DNA from: JBPYFK01 sp051984675
GTDB lineage: Bacteria > Actinomycetota > Actinomycetes > Mycobacteriales > Pseudonocardiaceae
Length of the DNA stretch: 51,536 bases
Assembly: GCA_051984675.1 (NCBI GenBank)
Contig: JBPYFK010000083.1
Location: forward strand, 1-51,536
Direction of reading: 5' to 3'
Each line of letters starts with the position of its first letter. Position 1 is the stretch's first letter. The position numbers and the translations under genes are program-made. Positions 25,500-34,132 of this stretch are shown here, piece by piece. The notes below the pieces were generated by a model. The model saw only the letters and a program-made list of their open reading frames with translations. It was not told the DNA's origin and did not search any database.

Positions 25500-26246
25500 T
25501 CAGAGACGGTGCTCGTGGAGTAACCCGCGTGCGGCGGCGAGCAGGTCGTCGCCCAGCTCAGCCGGCACCACGTCGAAACGCTCGTGGTAGGCGGCGATGA
25601 TCACGTCTTCGAGGCGGTCGAGGGACACGCCGGGCGACTCGGCGCGTATTGATCCGACCGAGCTGGCGTCGAAGGGCAGGTCCAAGGCCCGGTAGACCTG
25701 TGTCAGCAGTGGCCGGAGTACCTCGGCGTCGTCGACGACCGCGACAGCGCTGAACAGCCATGCCCGGCGGACCATGCGCTGGGCGGAGCCGACCAGCTTC
25801 ACCAGGCCACGCGCGTTCACGCTGTAGGCACCTGGACAGTACTCGCCCGGTACTTCCCCGACCCGGGCGTCGATCCCGGTGCTGCGCAGGACATCGGCCC
25901 ACAGGTCGGCGTAGGTCGTGAAGCGCTCGTCCATGCCCGACAGGTAGCCCGGATCAGGACCGACATGGTCCACGACCAGCGACTGCTGGGTGTAGGCCAC
26001 CGCCCGGCCTCCCGGGGAACGGATGAGCGGGGTGAATCCGGCGTCGCGCACGACGCGGACCGCCGCGGGGAATCCGGGAAGCAGGGTGTCCCGGCGGCCG
26101 AAGGCCACCACCGGCGCATCCGGCCGGTAGATGCGGACCACCGGCGGTGATTCGCCCCGGCTGACCCGGCGCAGCAGCGCATGAGCCACCGCGACTTCCA
26201 GCGTCTGGCCTTCGCCGGTTCCGACCGCGCCCCGCAACAACTCCAC
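25500..26246 (-). CDS. lipoate-protein ligase A-like protein
   Basis: 248 aa from ATG 26246. A biotin/lipoate ligase (BPL/LplA/LipB) fold is visible: VVAFGRRDTLL, the RSPGGRAVAYTQQSLVV loop near residue 80 that packs against the lipoyl moiety, and the lysine in GLVKLVGSAQR near residue 150. The LplA C-terminal accessory domain is absent, so this resembles short scavenging ligases or octanoyl transferases (LipM-type). Without a cysteine in the LipM position it is more likely a ligase or amidotransferase. It attaches lipoate or a similar acyl group to carrier proteins. Confidence 0.8.
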   Translation of the reverse strand: MELLRGAVGTGEGQTLEVAVAHALLRRVSRGESPPVVRIYRPDAPVVAFGRRDTLLPGFPAAVRVVRDAGFTPLIRSPGGRAVAYTQQSLVVDHVGPDPGYLSGMDERFTTYADLWADVLRSTGIDARVGEVPGEYCPGAYSVNARGLVKLVGSAQRMVRRAWLFSAVAVVDDAEVLRPLLTQVYRALDLPFDASSVGSIRAESPGVSLDRLEDVIIAAYHERFDVVPAELGDDLLAAARGLLHEHRL

Positions 26247-26642
26247 GAGCCCACCCTACTGACCGTCGGCTCGGTGTACGGACACGCTCCATTGTGGATT
26301 TCGGCGGTCGCCCGATCAGCTGGCCGGCGTTGTTGTTGCGTCTGGCGGTGCGAGGTTGCGTTGATTCCGTATCGATCTTGCTGAGATCAACTCCGTGTCA
26401 CGCGTCACAAACTACTGCCGGGTAACGAAGGAAGGGCAATAAATGTGCTAAACCCCTTGTGGTTTCCGGACACGGGCGGGAGGCACTGCGGGCGTGCATT
26501 GTTCGCGGGAGGTGGCAGCCTTGACCTCGCGCTCGCCCCGCTGGCCGTGACATGAGCGTCGAGCGCAAGGGATCACCGAGTTGGTTGGGCACTCCCGCCG
26601 AAGAAGCGGGAGAGCTTAGCGTAGGGAGAGGATCGGATCCGT
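26247..26642. other. 396-bp divergent intergenic region with leader hairpin
   Basis: Between the lipoate-ligase-like gene and the hydroxylase gene. No good gene is present. CTCCCGC (26592-26598) pairs with GCGGGAG (26606-26612) as a 7-bp stem, in the transcribed leader about 30 bases before the hydroxylase ATG. The ribosome site is GGGAGAGG just after it. A stem at this distance could slow or gate initiation, but its role is inferred. Confidence 0.55.
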
Positions 26643-27512
26643 ATGAGCCCAGTGGAAGCTCGGATCGTGGGACAGGTGGTCAACACGGCTCGGTACCCCC
26701 TGTCGGAGCCGACAAGCGCGGAATGGGAAAGCGTCGTTTCGCGCATTCAGCACGAATTGCGCACCCACGGTTGCAGCGTACTGCCGAATTTCATTCAGCC
26801 CGCGCTGATCGAGGAATTGCGGGCCGAGTGCGCGGCCATCGCCCCGCAGGCGTATTACGACGTCGAGACGGTGAACGCCTACAACGTCGCCACCGACGCG
26901 GCACTGCCGGAGGACCATCCGGCCCGGATCACCATGCAGCGCGGCAACGCGTTCGTGGCGCGTGATCAGATCCCCGCCCACCACATCATCCACCAGCTGT
27001 ATTCCAGCGAGCTGTTCCAGCACTTTGTCGCCAGCTGTGTCGAGTTGCCCCAGCTGTACGAGCTCGCGGACCCGCTGGCCGGGCTGTGCCTCAACGTCGT
27101 GAACCCGGGAATGGATCACCCGTGGCATTTCGACACCAACGAGTTCGCGGTGAGCCTGCTGACGCAGGAGCCCGACGACGGCGGGGCCTTCGAGTACTGC
27201 CCGGGCATCAGATCCGCGGAGTCCGAGAACCTCGCCGACGTGCGGGAGGTGCTCCACGGTGCCGGTGAGCGCTTCGTCCGTCGCCTTTCGTTGCGCCCGG
27301 GGGACCTGCAGCTGTTCAAAGGCCGCTATTCACTCCATCGGGTGACAACGGTGCGGGGTGAGACCGCGCGTCATTGCGCGATTTTCGCCTACTGCGAGCG
27401 TCCGGGGGTCATCGGCAGTGTCGAGCGGACACGGCAGATTTTCGGTCGGGTGCTGCCGCAGCATCTCGAGGCCGCGGGCGCTGCCGTGCGGGGCGATCAA
27501 CTACTGGATTGA
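26643..27512 (+). CDS. Fe(II)/2-oxoglutarate-dependent hydroxylase, BesD-like
   Basis: 289 aa from ATG 26643. The DSBH metal site is visible: WHFDTNEF with His162 and Asp164, and the distal histidine in SLHRVT (His232). Downstream arginine candidates would hold 2-oxoglutarate. The block GGAFEYCPGIRSAESENLADVREVLHG and LRPGDLQLFKGRYSLHRVT matches the BesD-type amino-acid halogenase and hydroxylase group. The residue two after His162 is Asp rather than the Gly typical of halogenases, so hydroxylation of a free amino acid or related amine is expected, not halogenation. It is first in an operon with the methyltransferase-acyltransferase fusion, 11 bases apart. Confidence 0.85.
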   Translation: MSPVEARIVGQVVNTARYPLSEPTSAEWESVVSRIQHELRTHGCSVLPNFIQPALIEELRAECAAIAPQAYYDVETVNAYNVATDAALPEDHPARITMQRGNAFVARDQIPAHHIIHQLYSSELFQHFVASCVELPQLYELADPLAGLCLNVVNPGMDHPWHFDTNEFAVSLLTQEPDDGGAFEYCPGIRSAESENLADVREVLHGAGERFVRRLSLRPGDLQLFKGRYSLHRVTTVRGETARHCAIFAYCERPGVIGSVERTRQIFGRVLPQHLEAAGAAVRGDQLLD

Positions 27513-27523
27513 GGGGACGATCC

Positions 27524-30268
27524 ATGCGTTTCGATGCCACCGGAAAAGTATCACTCGACCACGTCTATACCCAGCCCGATCCGCGCGGCTACTGCACGAC
27601 CCTGCGCGAGCTCGACTACCGCATCCCCCAACTGGCCAAGCCCTATTTCGCCAAGCTCATCGACGAGTACCGGGAATCGCAGGGGGTCCTGACTCCCACG
27701 GTGCTCGACATCGGTTGCTCGTACGGCATTAACGCGGCTTTGTGGAAATGCGACGCGACCATGGACGAGCTCTACGAGCGCTACGGCGGGCTCGACGCGC
27801 GGGGCCTGACTCGCGACACGCTGCTGGCGCGGGACCGGGAGTGGGTGAGCGCGCGCCGTCTCGGGGCTGGCAGCCGGTTCGTGGGTCTGGACAACTCCGA
27901 ACCCGCCCTCGAATACGGGGTCGCAGCTGGGTTCCTCGATGACGCGGTGTACGCGGACCTGGAGGAACGCGACCTGACCGCGCACGAGCGCGCGCAGCTG
28001 GCGGGGACCGATCTGGTGATCTCCACGGGATGTCTCGGCTACGTCAGCGACAAGACGATCTCCCGGATTCTCGACGCGATGGGTCCGCGACGGCCCTGGA
28101 TGGCCCATTTCGTCCTGCGCATGTTCCCCTTCGAACCGGTGGCCGAGACGCTCGACGCGTTCGGCTACGAAACAGTTCAGCTTGAGCGGCTGTTCCAACA
28201 GCGCCGGTTCGCCTCCCCGCAGGAGCGGTCGCTGGTGCTGGATACGCTGTCGACCGTCGGCGTGCAGCCGCGGGGTCGGGAAGCCGAGGGCTGGCTTTAC
28301 GCGCAGCTCTACGTTTCCCGGCCGCGCGGCGGCAACGGTTGCGTCGTGGTCGACCTCGCCGCCAGCCTCGCAACCACCCCGCTATCGTCCGGGTCCGCAC
28401 AGCCACCGAGGTCCCCACAACCCCTGAGGTCGAGGATGAGTTTGAACAGTAGTCACCAGTGGTCTCCGGGCACCTTCGACCACGAAGACCAGCTGCCACG
28501 GGTGCCGTTGCCGAGCTTGGAGGAAAGCTGCGAGCGGTTTGTCGAGTGGTGCTCGCCGCTGCTGACCGCGGAGGAGCTGGCCACCACCGAGCAGGCGGTG
28601 ACGTCGTTCCTGCGACCGGACGGACCCGGTCGCAGGCTGCACGCGGCACTGGAGCAGTACAACGACAGTGAAGGCGTGCACAGCTGGCTGGACACCTTCT
28701 GGCCCTACCGTTACCTCGGGCGCCGCGACCGCATCGCGCTCAACGCGAACTTCTTCTTCCTGTTCCAGGACAGCGACCAGGGCCAGGTGCAGCGGGCGGC
28801 CGGGCTGGTCGCGGCGGCGGTCAACTACAAGCTGCAACTCGACGAGGAGCGCGTTCCCCCGATCGTGCAGCGGGGGCAACCGCTGTCGATGGAGCAGAAC
28901 AAGTTCTTGTTCTCCACGACGCGTATCCCCGGCGCGGTGCAGGACACCGTCCGCGTGCCTTACAGCGACCAGTGGCCGGGCCCGTCGACGGCACGTCACA
29001 TCGTCGTGTTCTTCCGCGGCAACATGTTCCGCATGGACGTGCTGGGCACGGACGGTCGTCCGTACACAGTGGACGATTTGATGGCCGGGTTGCGCAGCGT
29101 CATGAAAGCCGGCGCGGTGCGGGCCGCGCCGCAGACGTCGGTCGGGCACCTCACGACGAAGGCCCGCGCGGAGTGGGCGGCCAGCCGGCAGGCGTTGCTG
29201 GCCGCGGACCCGCGCAACGCCGCCGCGCTCGACGACGTCGAGACCGCGCTGTTCTGCCTGTGCCTGGACGACGTCACACCCCAGGACACCCTGCAGGCCT
29301 GCGACCACCTGCTGCACGGCGACAGCGGCAGCCGGTGGTTCGACAAGTCGGTGTCGCTGATCGTCTTCGAGGACGGGAGGGCGGGGATCAACGTCGAGCA
29401 CTGCGGGTTGGACGGGACCACGATCCTCAGTTTCGTCGACACCTTGCTGCGGTCCTCGGCCGAGGAGCACTCCCAGCAGTCCGGGGCGCGGTCACAGGGT
29501 CTGCCGACGGTCGAGGCCGTCGAGTTCGTGCTCGACGACGACCTCCGCGCTGACGTGCAGGCCGCGGCGACCGCGTTCGCCGAGTACGCGGCCAACACCG
29601 CCAGCACGGTCGTGTCGTTCGACGATTTCGGCGGCAAGCGCGCCAAGCAGCTCAAGGTCTCGCCCGACGCGTTCGTGCAGATGGCCTACCAGCTCGCCCA
29701 CAAACGCTCCAAGGGCCACGTGGGCGCGACGTACGAGTCGATCGCCACCCGCCAGTACCGGCGCGGGCGCACCGAGGCGATGCGGGTGGTCACGCCCGAG
29801 GTTCTGCGGTTCGTGGAGACCATGGACGACCCCGAGGCCGACGAGGCCAGCCGCCGGGCGGCGTTTCGGGCCGCCGCCGACAAGCACGTGCAGCGGGCGA
29901 AGCAGTGCCAGGCGGGGCAGGCGCCGGAGCAGCACCTGTGGGAGCTGCAGCTGATCCAGCAGCGGCGGGGCGAGGAGCTGGGAGTGACCCAGCCGCTGGA
30001 GCTGTATGCGACGCCGGGCTGGGTGACCATGCGCAGCGACTATCTGAGCACCAGCTCCGCGCCGTCGACCAACATCCAGTACTTCGGTTTCGGGTCGACC
30101 AGCAGCCAGTGCATCGGCGTCGCCTACGTGTTGCTGCCCGACCGGTTCAACCTCTACCTGAGCACGCCGCAGCCGGTGGCCGACCAGATGCACACCTTCG
30201 CCGCCAGGCTCCGAGAAGCGGTGGGTGAACTGCAGGACCTGCTGGCCACCGAAAACGCCGAAAGCTGA
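27524..30268 (+). CDS. fusion: SAM methyltransferase + choline/carnitine O-acyltransferase
   Basis: 914 aa from ATG 27524, after GAGGGGACG. Residues 1 to about 275 form a class I methyltransferase with motif I DIGCSYGIN (about 62-70). Residues about 276-304 are a Pro/Ser-rich linker. Residues from about 305 form a complete choline/carnitine acyltransferase: the LPRVPLPSLEESCERF start, the catalytic histidine in VEHCGLDG (His626 of the fusion, about His322 of the domain), and the STSS carnitine/CoA-site block LSTSSAPSTN near the C-terminus. A GAGG ribosome site and an in-frame ATG at 28436 begin the acyltransferase domain, so a separate shorter product is also possible. Expected roles are N- or O-methylation plus O-acylation from acyl-CoA. 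Confidence 0.85.
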   Translation: MRFDATGKVSLDHVYTQPDPRGYCTTLRELDYRIPQLAKPYFAKLIDEYRESQGVLTPTVLDIGCSYGINAALWKCDATMDELYERYGGLDARGLTRDTLLARDREWVSARRLGAGSRFVGLDNSEPALEYGVAAGFLDDAVYADLEERDLTAHERAQLAGTDLVISTGCLGYVSDKTISRILDAMGPRRPWMAHFVLRMFPFEPVAETLDAFGYETVQLERLFQQRRFASPQERSLVLDTLSTVGVQPRGREAEGWLYAQLYVSRPRGGNGCVVVDLAASLATTPLSSGSAQPPRSPQPLRSRMSLNSSHQWSPGTFDHEDQLPRVPLPSLEESCERFVEWCSPLLTAEELATTEQAVTSFLRPDGPGRRLHAALEQYNDSEGVHSWLDTFWPYRYLGRRDRIALNANFFFLFQDSDQGQVQRAAGLVAAAVNYKLQLDEERVPPIVQRGQPLSMEQNKFLFSTTRIPGAVQDTVRVPYSDQWPGPSTARHIVVFFRGNMFRMDVLGTDGRPYTVDDLMAGLRSVMKAGAVRAAPQTSVGHLTTKARAEWAASRQALLAADPRNAAALDDVETALFCLCLDDVTPQDTLQACDHLLHGDSGSRWFDKSVSLIVFEDGRAGINVEHCGLDGTTILSFVDTLLRSSAEEHSQQSGARSQGLPTVEAVEFVLDDDLRADVQAAATAFAEYAANTASTVVSFDDFGGKRAKQLKVSPDAFVQMAYQLAHKRSKGHVGATYESIATRQYRRGRTEAMRVVTPEVLRFVETMDDPEADEASRRAAFRAAADKHVQRAKQCQAGQAPEQHLWELQLIQQRRGEELGVTQPLELYATPGWVTMRSDYLSTSSAPSTNIQYFGFGSTSSQCIGVAYVLLPDRFNLYLSTPQPVADQMHTFAARLREAVGELQDLLATENAES

Positions 30269-30288
30269 GGGAACGCCGAAAGCTGAGG
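30254..30288. repeat. 17-bp tandem repeat spanning the fusion-gene stop
   Basis: AACGCCGAAAGCTGAGG occurs at 30254-30270 and again at 30272-30288 (period 18, in frame). The first copy contains the stop codon of the fusion gene; the second is an untranslated duplicate. Confidence 0.85.
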
Positions 30289-30299
30289 CAAGTGCCGCC

Positions 30300-30331
30300 G
30301 GCGAGCTCGGGGTGTTCACCCCGGGCTCGCC
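30300..30331 (+). terminator. strong hairpin after the hydroxylase/fusion operon
   Basis: GGCGAGCTCGGGGTG (30300-30314) pairs with CACCCCGGGCTCGCC (30317-30331), 15 pairs with one G-T wobble; the effective loop is very short. It follows the fusion stop by 32 bases. A poly-T tail is weak. Confidence 0.72.
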
Positions 30332-30702
30332 AGCCGGCAGCGTTGATCTTTGCCTGGCGGTGGGCCAGGAGAACGCTCTCGGACGGGCATGCGGTGTCGG
30401 TTTCCCGCACTCTATGCGTTCCGATGCTTTCTGATGCGTGATCCACGAATCCTCAAATGTCCACAGTGGGCACATGTCAGAACGGGTCGGCTGCGGGCGC
30501 CGTCCTCGCTGAGCCGCTGAACCGTGCCTTCGAGTCGGGGTATGGACTCGTCGCGGCCGATCGGTTATGTTGTGACACTAAACAAAAGCGCCGCTTGTCG
30601 TACGGGTCGGGTGCACCTGTCTCACCGTTCGGCTTCCGGCAGCCCGTTTTCCGCACGCTGACAGTCATTCGCCTTGGCATTCCTTCTCCTCTCGTGCATG
30701 GT
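30332..30702. other. intergenic region before the GH3 gene
   Basis: No convincing gene or clear promoter pair is visible. The GH3 ribosome site GGAAGGG follows at 30703-30709. Confidence 0.5.
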
Positions 30703-30715
30703 GGAAGGGCGTTCT

Positions 30716-32953
30716 ATGAAACGACGTGTTCGTGCGAAAAGACGTGGTTTCCCCGGCATGGTCGGTGGCCGTTTCGCGGCGGCGACGACCGCCGTGGGAA
30801 CGCTCGCGGCGCTGGCCGTGACCGGGGCACCGAACGGATGGTCCGCGGGCTACCCGCAACCGGGTTCGCCGTGCGCGGCCCGCCCCGGCTCGGCGTGGTG
30901 CGACGTGTCGCTGAGCGACGATCAGCGTGCTCATCTGCTGCTGGCTCAGATGAGCGAGAACGAGAAGTTCGCGATGATGGCCGGGGACGCCGACAACGGC
31001 GCGCACACCGGGATCAACGACGGCGTTGCGAGGCTGAGCATTCCTCCGCTGACGATGACCGACGCGGGACTGGGCGTCCGCCAGGGCTCCTCCACCGCCC
31101 TGCCCAGCGGTACGGCCCTCGGCGCGACCTGGGACCCGAACGCCGCATCCGCCTACGCCTCGGTGGTCGGCAATGAGGCATGGAACAAGGGCAACGACGT
31201 CCTGCTCGGCCCGAACGTCAACTTCCTGCGCGATCCGCGCGGCGGCCGGGCGTTCGAGCAGGCCGGCGAAGACCCGGAACTGACCAGCCGCACCGCCGTC
31301 GCCTACGTGCGGGCCTTGCAGGACACCGGTGTCATGGCCGACGTCAAGCACTTCGTCGGCAACGAGCAGGAGACCAACCGCAACGGCGAGAACTCCGTGA
31401 TCGACCAGCGCACGCTCCGCGAGATCTACCTCGCGCCGTTCGAAGCGGCGATCCGGCAAGGTCAGGCCGCGTCGTTCATGCCTGCCTACAACGCGACCAA
31501 CGGCCCGCACATGAGCGAGAACTGCCCGCTGGTGCGAGGGGTCGCGGAAAGAGACTGGCAATTCCCGGGGTTCACCATCTCGGACTGGGGAGCGACCTAC
31601 CTTGGTGGCACCCAGAACACCGTGACCGAGGCCAACTGCGGCACGACCCTGGAGATGCCCACCGCCGCGATGTTCACCCCGCCCCTGCTGCAAGCCGCGG
31701 TCAGCTCGGGGAGGGTCAGCCAGGCAGCGATCGATGACGCCGTCCTGCGGCAGCTTCGCATGATGTTCCACTTTGGACTGTTCGACAAGCCGCCGGCGCC
31801 CAGCGACGGCCCGATCGACTACGTCGCCCACTTCGCCGCCGCCCAGAGCATCGAGCAGCAGGCGATCACGCTGCTGAAAAACGACAACAACGCGTTGCCG
31901 CTGCACGGCCCGACGGTGCACAGGATCGCGGTGATCGGACCGTCCGCGACGCGGAATGTCACCGGCGGCGGGAGCGCGTCAGTCACCGCGCAGCGCAGCG
32001 TCGACGCGCTCACCGCGATCAAGAACCGCGCCGGGAGCGACACCGTCGTCACCTACGACGACGGCCGTGATCAGGCCAAGGCCGCCGCCGACGCCCGGGC
32101 CGCTGATGTCGCCGTCGTGTTCGGCAACGACTTCGAAACCGAGGGCGCCGACAGGGCCTGCTTGGCGCTGAACTGCTCCGCGGCCGGGCCGCAGATCACC
32201 TCGCCCACCACCGACCCGGGTGTGACCCTCAACCAGGACGGGCTGATCTCCCAGGTCGCGGCGGCACAGCCGAACACCACGGTCGTGCTGCAGGCTGGCG
32301 CTCCCGTGCTGATGCCGTGGCTGTCGCGGGTGCGCGCTGTGGTGGACGCGTACTATCCGGGTGAAGCCGGAGGTCCAGCCATCGCCGCGACCCTCTTCGG
32401 CGATGTCAACCCTTCCGGCCGGTTGCCCTTCACCATCCCCGCCCGGGAGGACGACACCCCCACCGCGAACAACAGTGCCCGCTATCCGGGCGCGGTGTAT
32501 TCCGAGGGCGTGTTCACCGGCTACCGCTGGTATGACCAGCAACACCGCACACCACTGTTCCCGTTCGGATTCGGCCTGTCCTACACCACCTTCGACTACC
32601 ACGACCTCAAGGTCACCGACGTCGGGCAGGGAAAGGCGACGGTATCCGTGCGGATCACCAACACCGGCCAACGTCCCGGCGCGGAAGTGCCGCAGCTCTA
32701 CCTCGGGCTACCCGACGCCGCGAACGCGCCGGAGCCACCATCATGGCTGCGCGACTTCACGAAGGTGCGGCTGGAGCCGGGCCAGTCCGCGACCGTCACG
32801 TTCCCGCTGACCGCGCGGGCCTTCTCACACTGGGACACGATCACGCATTCCTGGCGGATCCAGCCTGGCTGCTACACCGCCAAAGTCGGTTCGTCCGACC
32901 GCGACATCCACGCCAGCGCGCTCATCCCCCAAGGCGGAGCAAGCTGCGGTTAG
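30716..32953 (+). CDS. secreted GH3-family glycosidase
   Basis: 745 aa from ATG 30716, six bases after GGAAGGG. The leader is basic and hydrophobic (ATTAVGTLAALAVTGAP). The GH3 barrel follows, with KHFVGNEQETNRN and the nucleophile Asp290 in FTISDWGATYLGG. The C-terminal alpha/beta sandwich (from about AVIGPSATRNVTGGGSASV) and a fibronectin-III-like end (TNTGQRPGAEVPQLYLG) complete the fold. Exported GH3 enzymes release glucose, xylose or related sugars from oligosaccharides. Only one gene apart from the sugar-acid island, it could supply its substrates. Specificity is not deducible. Confidence 0.9.
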   Translation: MKRRVRAKRRGFPGMVGGRFAAATTAVGTLAALAVTGAPNGWSAGYPQPGSPCAARPGSAWCDVSLSDDQRAHLLLAQMSENEKFAMMAGDADNGAHTGINDGVARLSIPPLTMTDAGLGVRQGSSTALPSGTALGATWDPNAASAYASVVGNEAWNKGNDVLLGPNVNFLRDPRGGRAFEQAGEDPELTSRTAVAYVRALQDTGVMADVKHFVGNEQETNRNGENSVIDQRTLREIYLAPFEAAIRQGQAASFMPAYNATNGPHMSENCPLVRGVAERDWQFPGFTISDWGATYLGGTQNTVTEANCGTTLEMPTAAMFTPPLLQAAVSSGRVSQAAIDDAVLRQLRMMFHFGLFDKPPAPSDGPIDYVAHFAAAQSIEQQAITLLKNDNNALPLHGPTVHRIAVIGPSATRNVTGGGSASVTAQRSVDALTAIKNRAGSDTVVTYDDGRDQAKAAADARAADVAVVFGNDFETEGADRACLALNCSAAGPQITSPTTDPGVTLNQDGLISQVAAAQPNTTVVLQAGAPVLMPWLSRVRAVVDAYYPGEAGGPAIAATLFGDVNPSGRLPFTIPAREDDTPTANNSARYPGAVYSEGVFTGYRWYDQQHRTPLFPFGFGLSYTTFDYHDLKVTDVGQGKATVSVRITNTGQRPGAEVPQLYLGLPDAANAPEPPSWLRDFTKVRLEPGQSATVTFPLTARAFSHWDTITHSWRIQPGCYTAKVGSSDRDIHASALIPQGGASCG

Positions 32954-32960
32954 TGCGCCG

Positions 32961-33007
32961 GCACCTGGCCCCGCACACGGCCCCGGCACGCGCGCTGGTC
33001 CAGGTGC
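32961..33007. terminator. possible bidirectional terminator between GH3 and FAH genes
   Basis: GCACCTGG (32961-32968) and CCAGGTGC (33000-33007) can form an 8-bp stem with a 31-base loop between two convergent genes. There is no poly-T run. Confidence 0.4.
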
Positions 33008-33010
33008 GTT

Positions 33011-33943
33011 TCACCGTGGCACCGAGCGTATCGCCGCCTCGCGAGCCAGCGGCTGGTCGAGCGTGTCGACCAGCCAGTCCACACCGGCCTGCCCACGCAC
33101 CACCGGATTGGTCAACTCGCCCACCCCGGCCACCCTGATGTGGATCACATCGCCGGCGTGCAGCGTGAAACCGAGGTCCGGCACGATCCCGGTCCCGGTC
33201 GCCAGCACCGCCCCGTCGGGGAACGGCTGCCCGCGCAGCAGGTAGCGGGCCAAATCCGCCGGGTCACGGCGCATCGCCGAGGTGGACACCGTGCCCCGGA
33301 AGGTGACGTCCTCACCGTGCCGGATCTCCATGGTGATCGTCAGATCCCGCGCGTCGTCGATCTCCCACACCGGCCGGATTCCCGTCGACAACGCGCAGCT
33401 GCCGGCATACACCTTCGCTTGGGGCAGGTACAGCGGGTTGTCGCCTTCGAGGGACCGGGAGCTGACGTCGTCGCAGACGACATACCCGACGATGTCGCCC
33501 AGCCGATTGACGACCACGGCCAGTTCCGGCTCCGGCACCGTGAGCGTGGAGTCCTCGCGGACCGCGACCGACTCGCCGTCGGTGACCACCCGCCAGGCCG
33601 GGGCTTTGAAGAACAACTCCGGCCTGGCCGCGTAGTACACCCGGTCATACACCGACTGCGCACTGCTTTCCTCCCGGCGCGCCTGCCGCGAGCGTTGATA
33701 GGTGACGCCGGCCGCCCAGACTTCGGTGTGCCCGTCCACCGGTGGTAGGAGTCGTACCTCGTCACGCGCGTAGCGGGGCGCTCGCTGCGCGGTTTCCTCC
33801 ACGAGGCAACGGAGTTCGGGCAGTGACAGGCGCAGCAGATCGGCGATCCGGCCGGGGAGCAGGCACACCGCCGGGTCCGACCCATCGTCGATCAGTCCTG
33901 TGTGGACCTCACCGTCAGCGGTGCCCAAGCGCACTATATGCAT
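33011..33943 (-). CDS. FAH-family enzyme, KdaD-like (2-keto-3-deoxy-D-arabinonate dehydratase type)
   Basis: 310 aa from ATG 33943, with GAAGGAG upstream. It carries the fumarylacetoacetate hydrolase fold: AAGVTYQRSR, ARPELFFKAP, PEPELAVVV (metal glutamates), DVSSRSLEGDNPLYLPQAKVY. The AGVTY-RS, YDRVYYAARPELFFK and SRSLEGDNPLYLPQAK blocks match the 2-keto-3-deoxy-D-arabinonate dehydratase branch, which dehydrates the keto-deoxy sugar acid to alpha-ketoglutarate semialdehyde. The alternative is 2,4-diketo-3-deoxy-L-fuconate hydrolase. It is divergent from the fuconate dehydratase gene, which would make its substrate, and shares two operator copies with it. Confidence 0.82.
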   Translation of the reverse strand: MHIVRLGTADGEVHTGLIDDGSDPAVCLLPGRIADLLRLSLPELRCLVEETAQRAPRYARDEVRLLPPVDGHTEVWAAGVTYQRSRQARREESSAQSVYDRVYYAARPELFFKAPAWRVVTDGESVAVREDSTLTVPEPELAVVVNRLGDIVGYVVCDDVSSRSLEGDNPLYLPQAKVYAGSCALSTGIRPVWEIDDARDLTITMEIRHGEDVTFRGTVSTSAMRRDPADLARYLLRGQPFPDGAVLATGTGIVPDLGFTLHAGDVIHIRVAGVGELTNPVVRGQAGVDWLVDTLDQPLAREAAIRSVPR

Positions 33944-34005
33944 CAGCACTCCTTCGTTGTCCCTGACGGCTTCCGCGTACCGGTCGGGTCTTGCTAGGGC
34001 TGGAG

Positions 34006-34018
34006 AGATCAGATATCT
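34006..34018. promoter_or_regulatory. operator copy 1 (ATCAGAT core) between FAH and dehydratase genes
   Basis: AGATCAGATATCT contains the ATCAGAT core, inside the divergent 189-bp region. AGATATCT within it is itself palindromic. It lies about 65 bases upstream of the FAH start. Confidence 0.55.
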
Positions 34019-34091
34019 ATGGGACGACGCTTCGACACTGCACCGAGTGATCGCGAATTTCAAGTCCTGAACTCGGACGGTTCCGGGCGAA

Positions 34092-34102
34092 ACATCTGAT
34101 GT
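34092..34102. promoter_or_regulatory. operator copy 2, palindrome ACATCTGATGT
   Basis: A perfect 5-1-5 palindrome 30 bases before the fuconate dehydratase ATG. It shares the ATCWGAT core with copy 1 and with the site at 40372, upstream of the MFS-cyclase-dehydratase operon. A FadR-type GntR gene lies in the same island. Confidence 0.68.
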
Positions 34103-34132
34103 CAGCTGGTCGGTGACGATCTTGGAGCAACG

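Noticed and set aside
26552..26965. Alternative frame starting MSVERKGS upstream of the hydroxylase
   Set aside because: Becomes Arg-rich and overlaps the hydroxylase gene; no ribosome site.
26643..27512. Amino-acid halogenase
   Set aside because: The iron-binding Asp164 is present; known halogenases of this group have Gly or Ala there.
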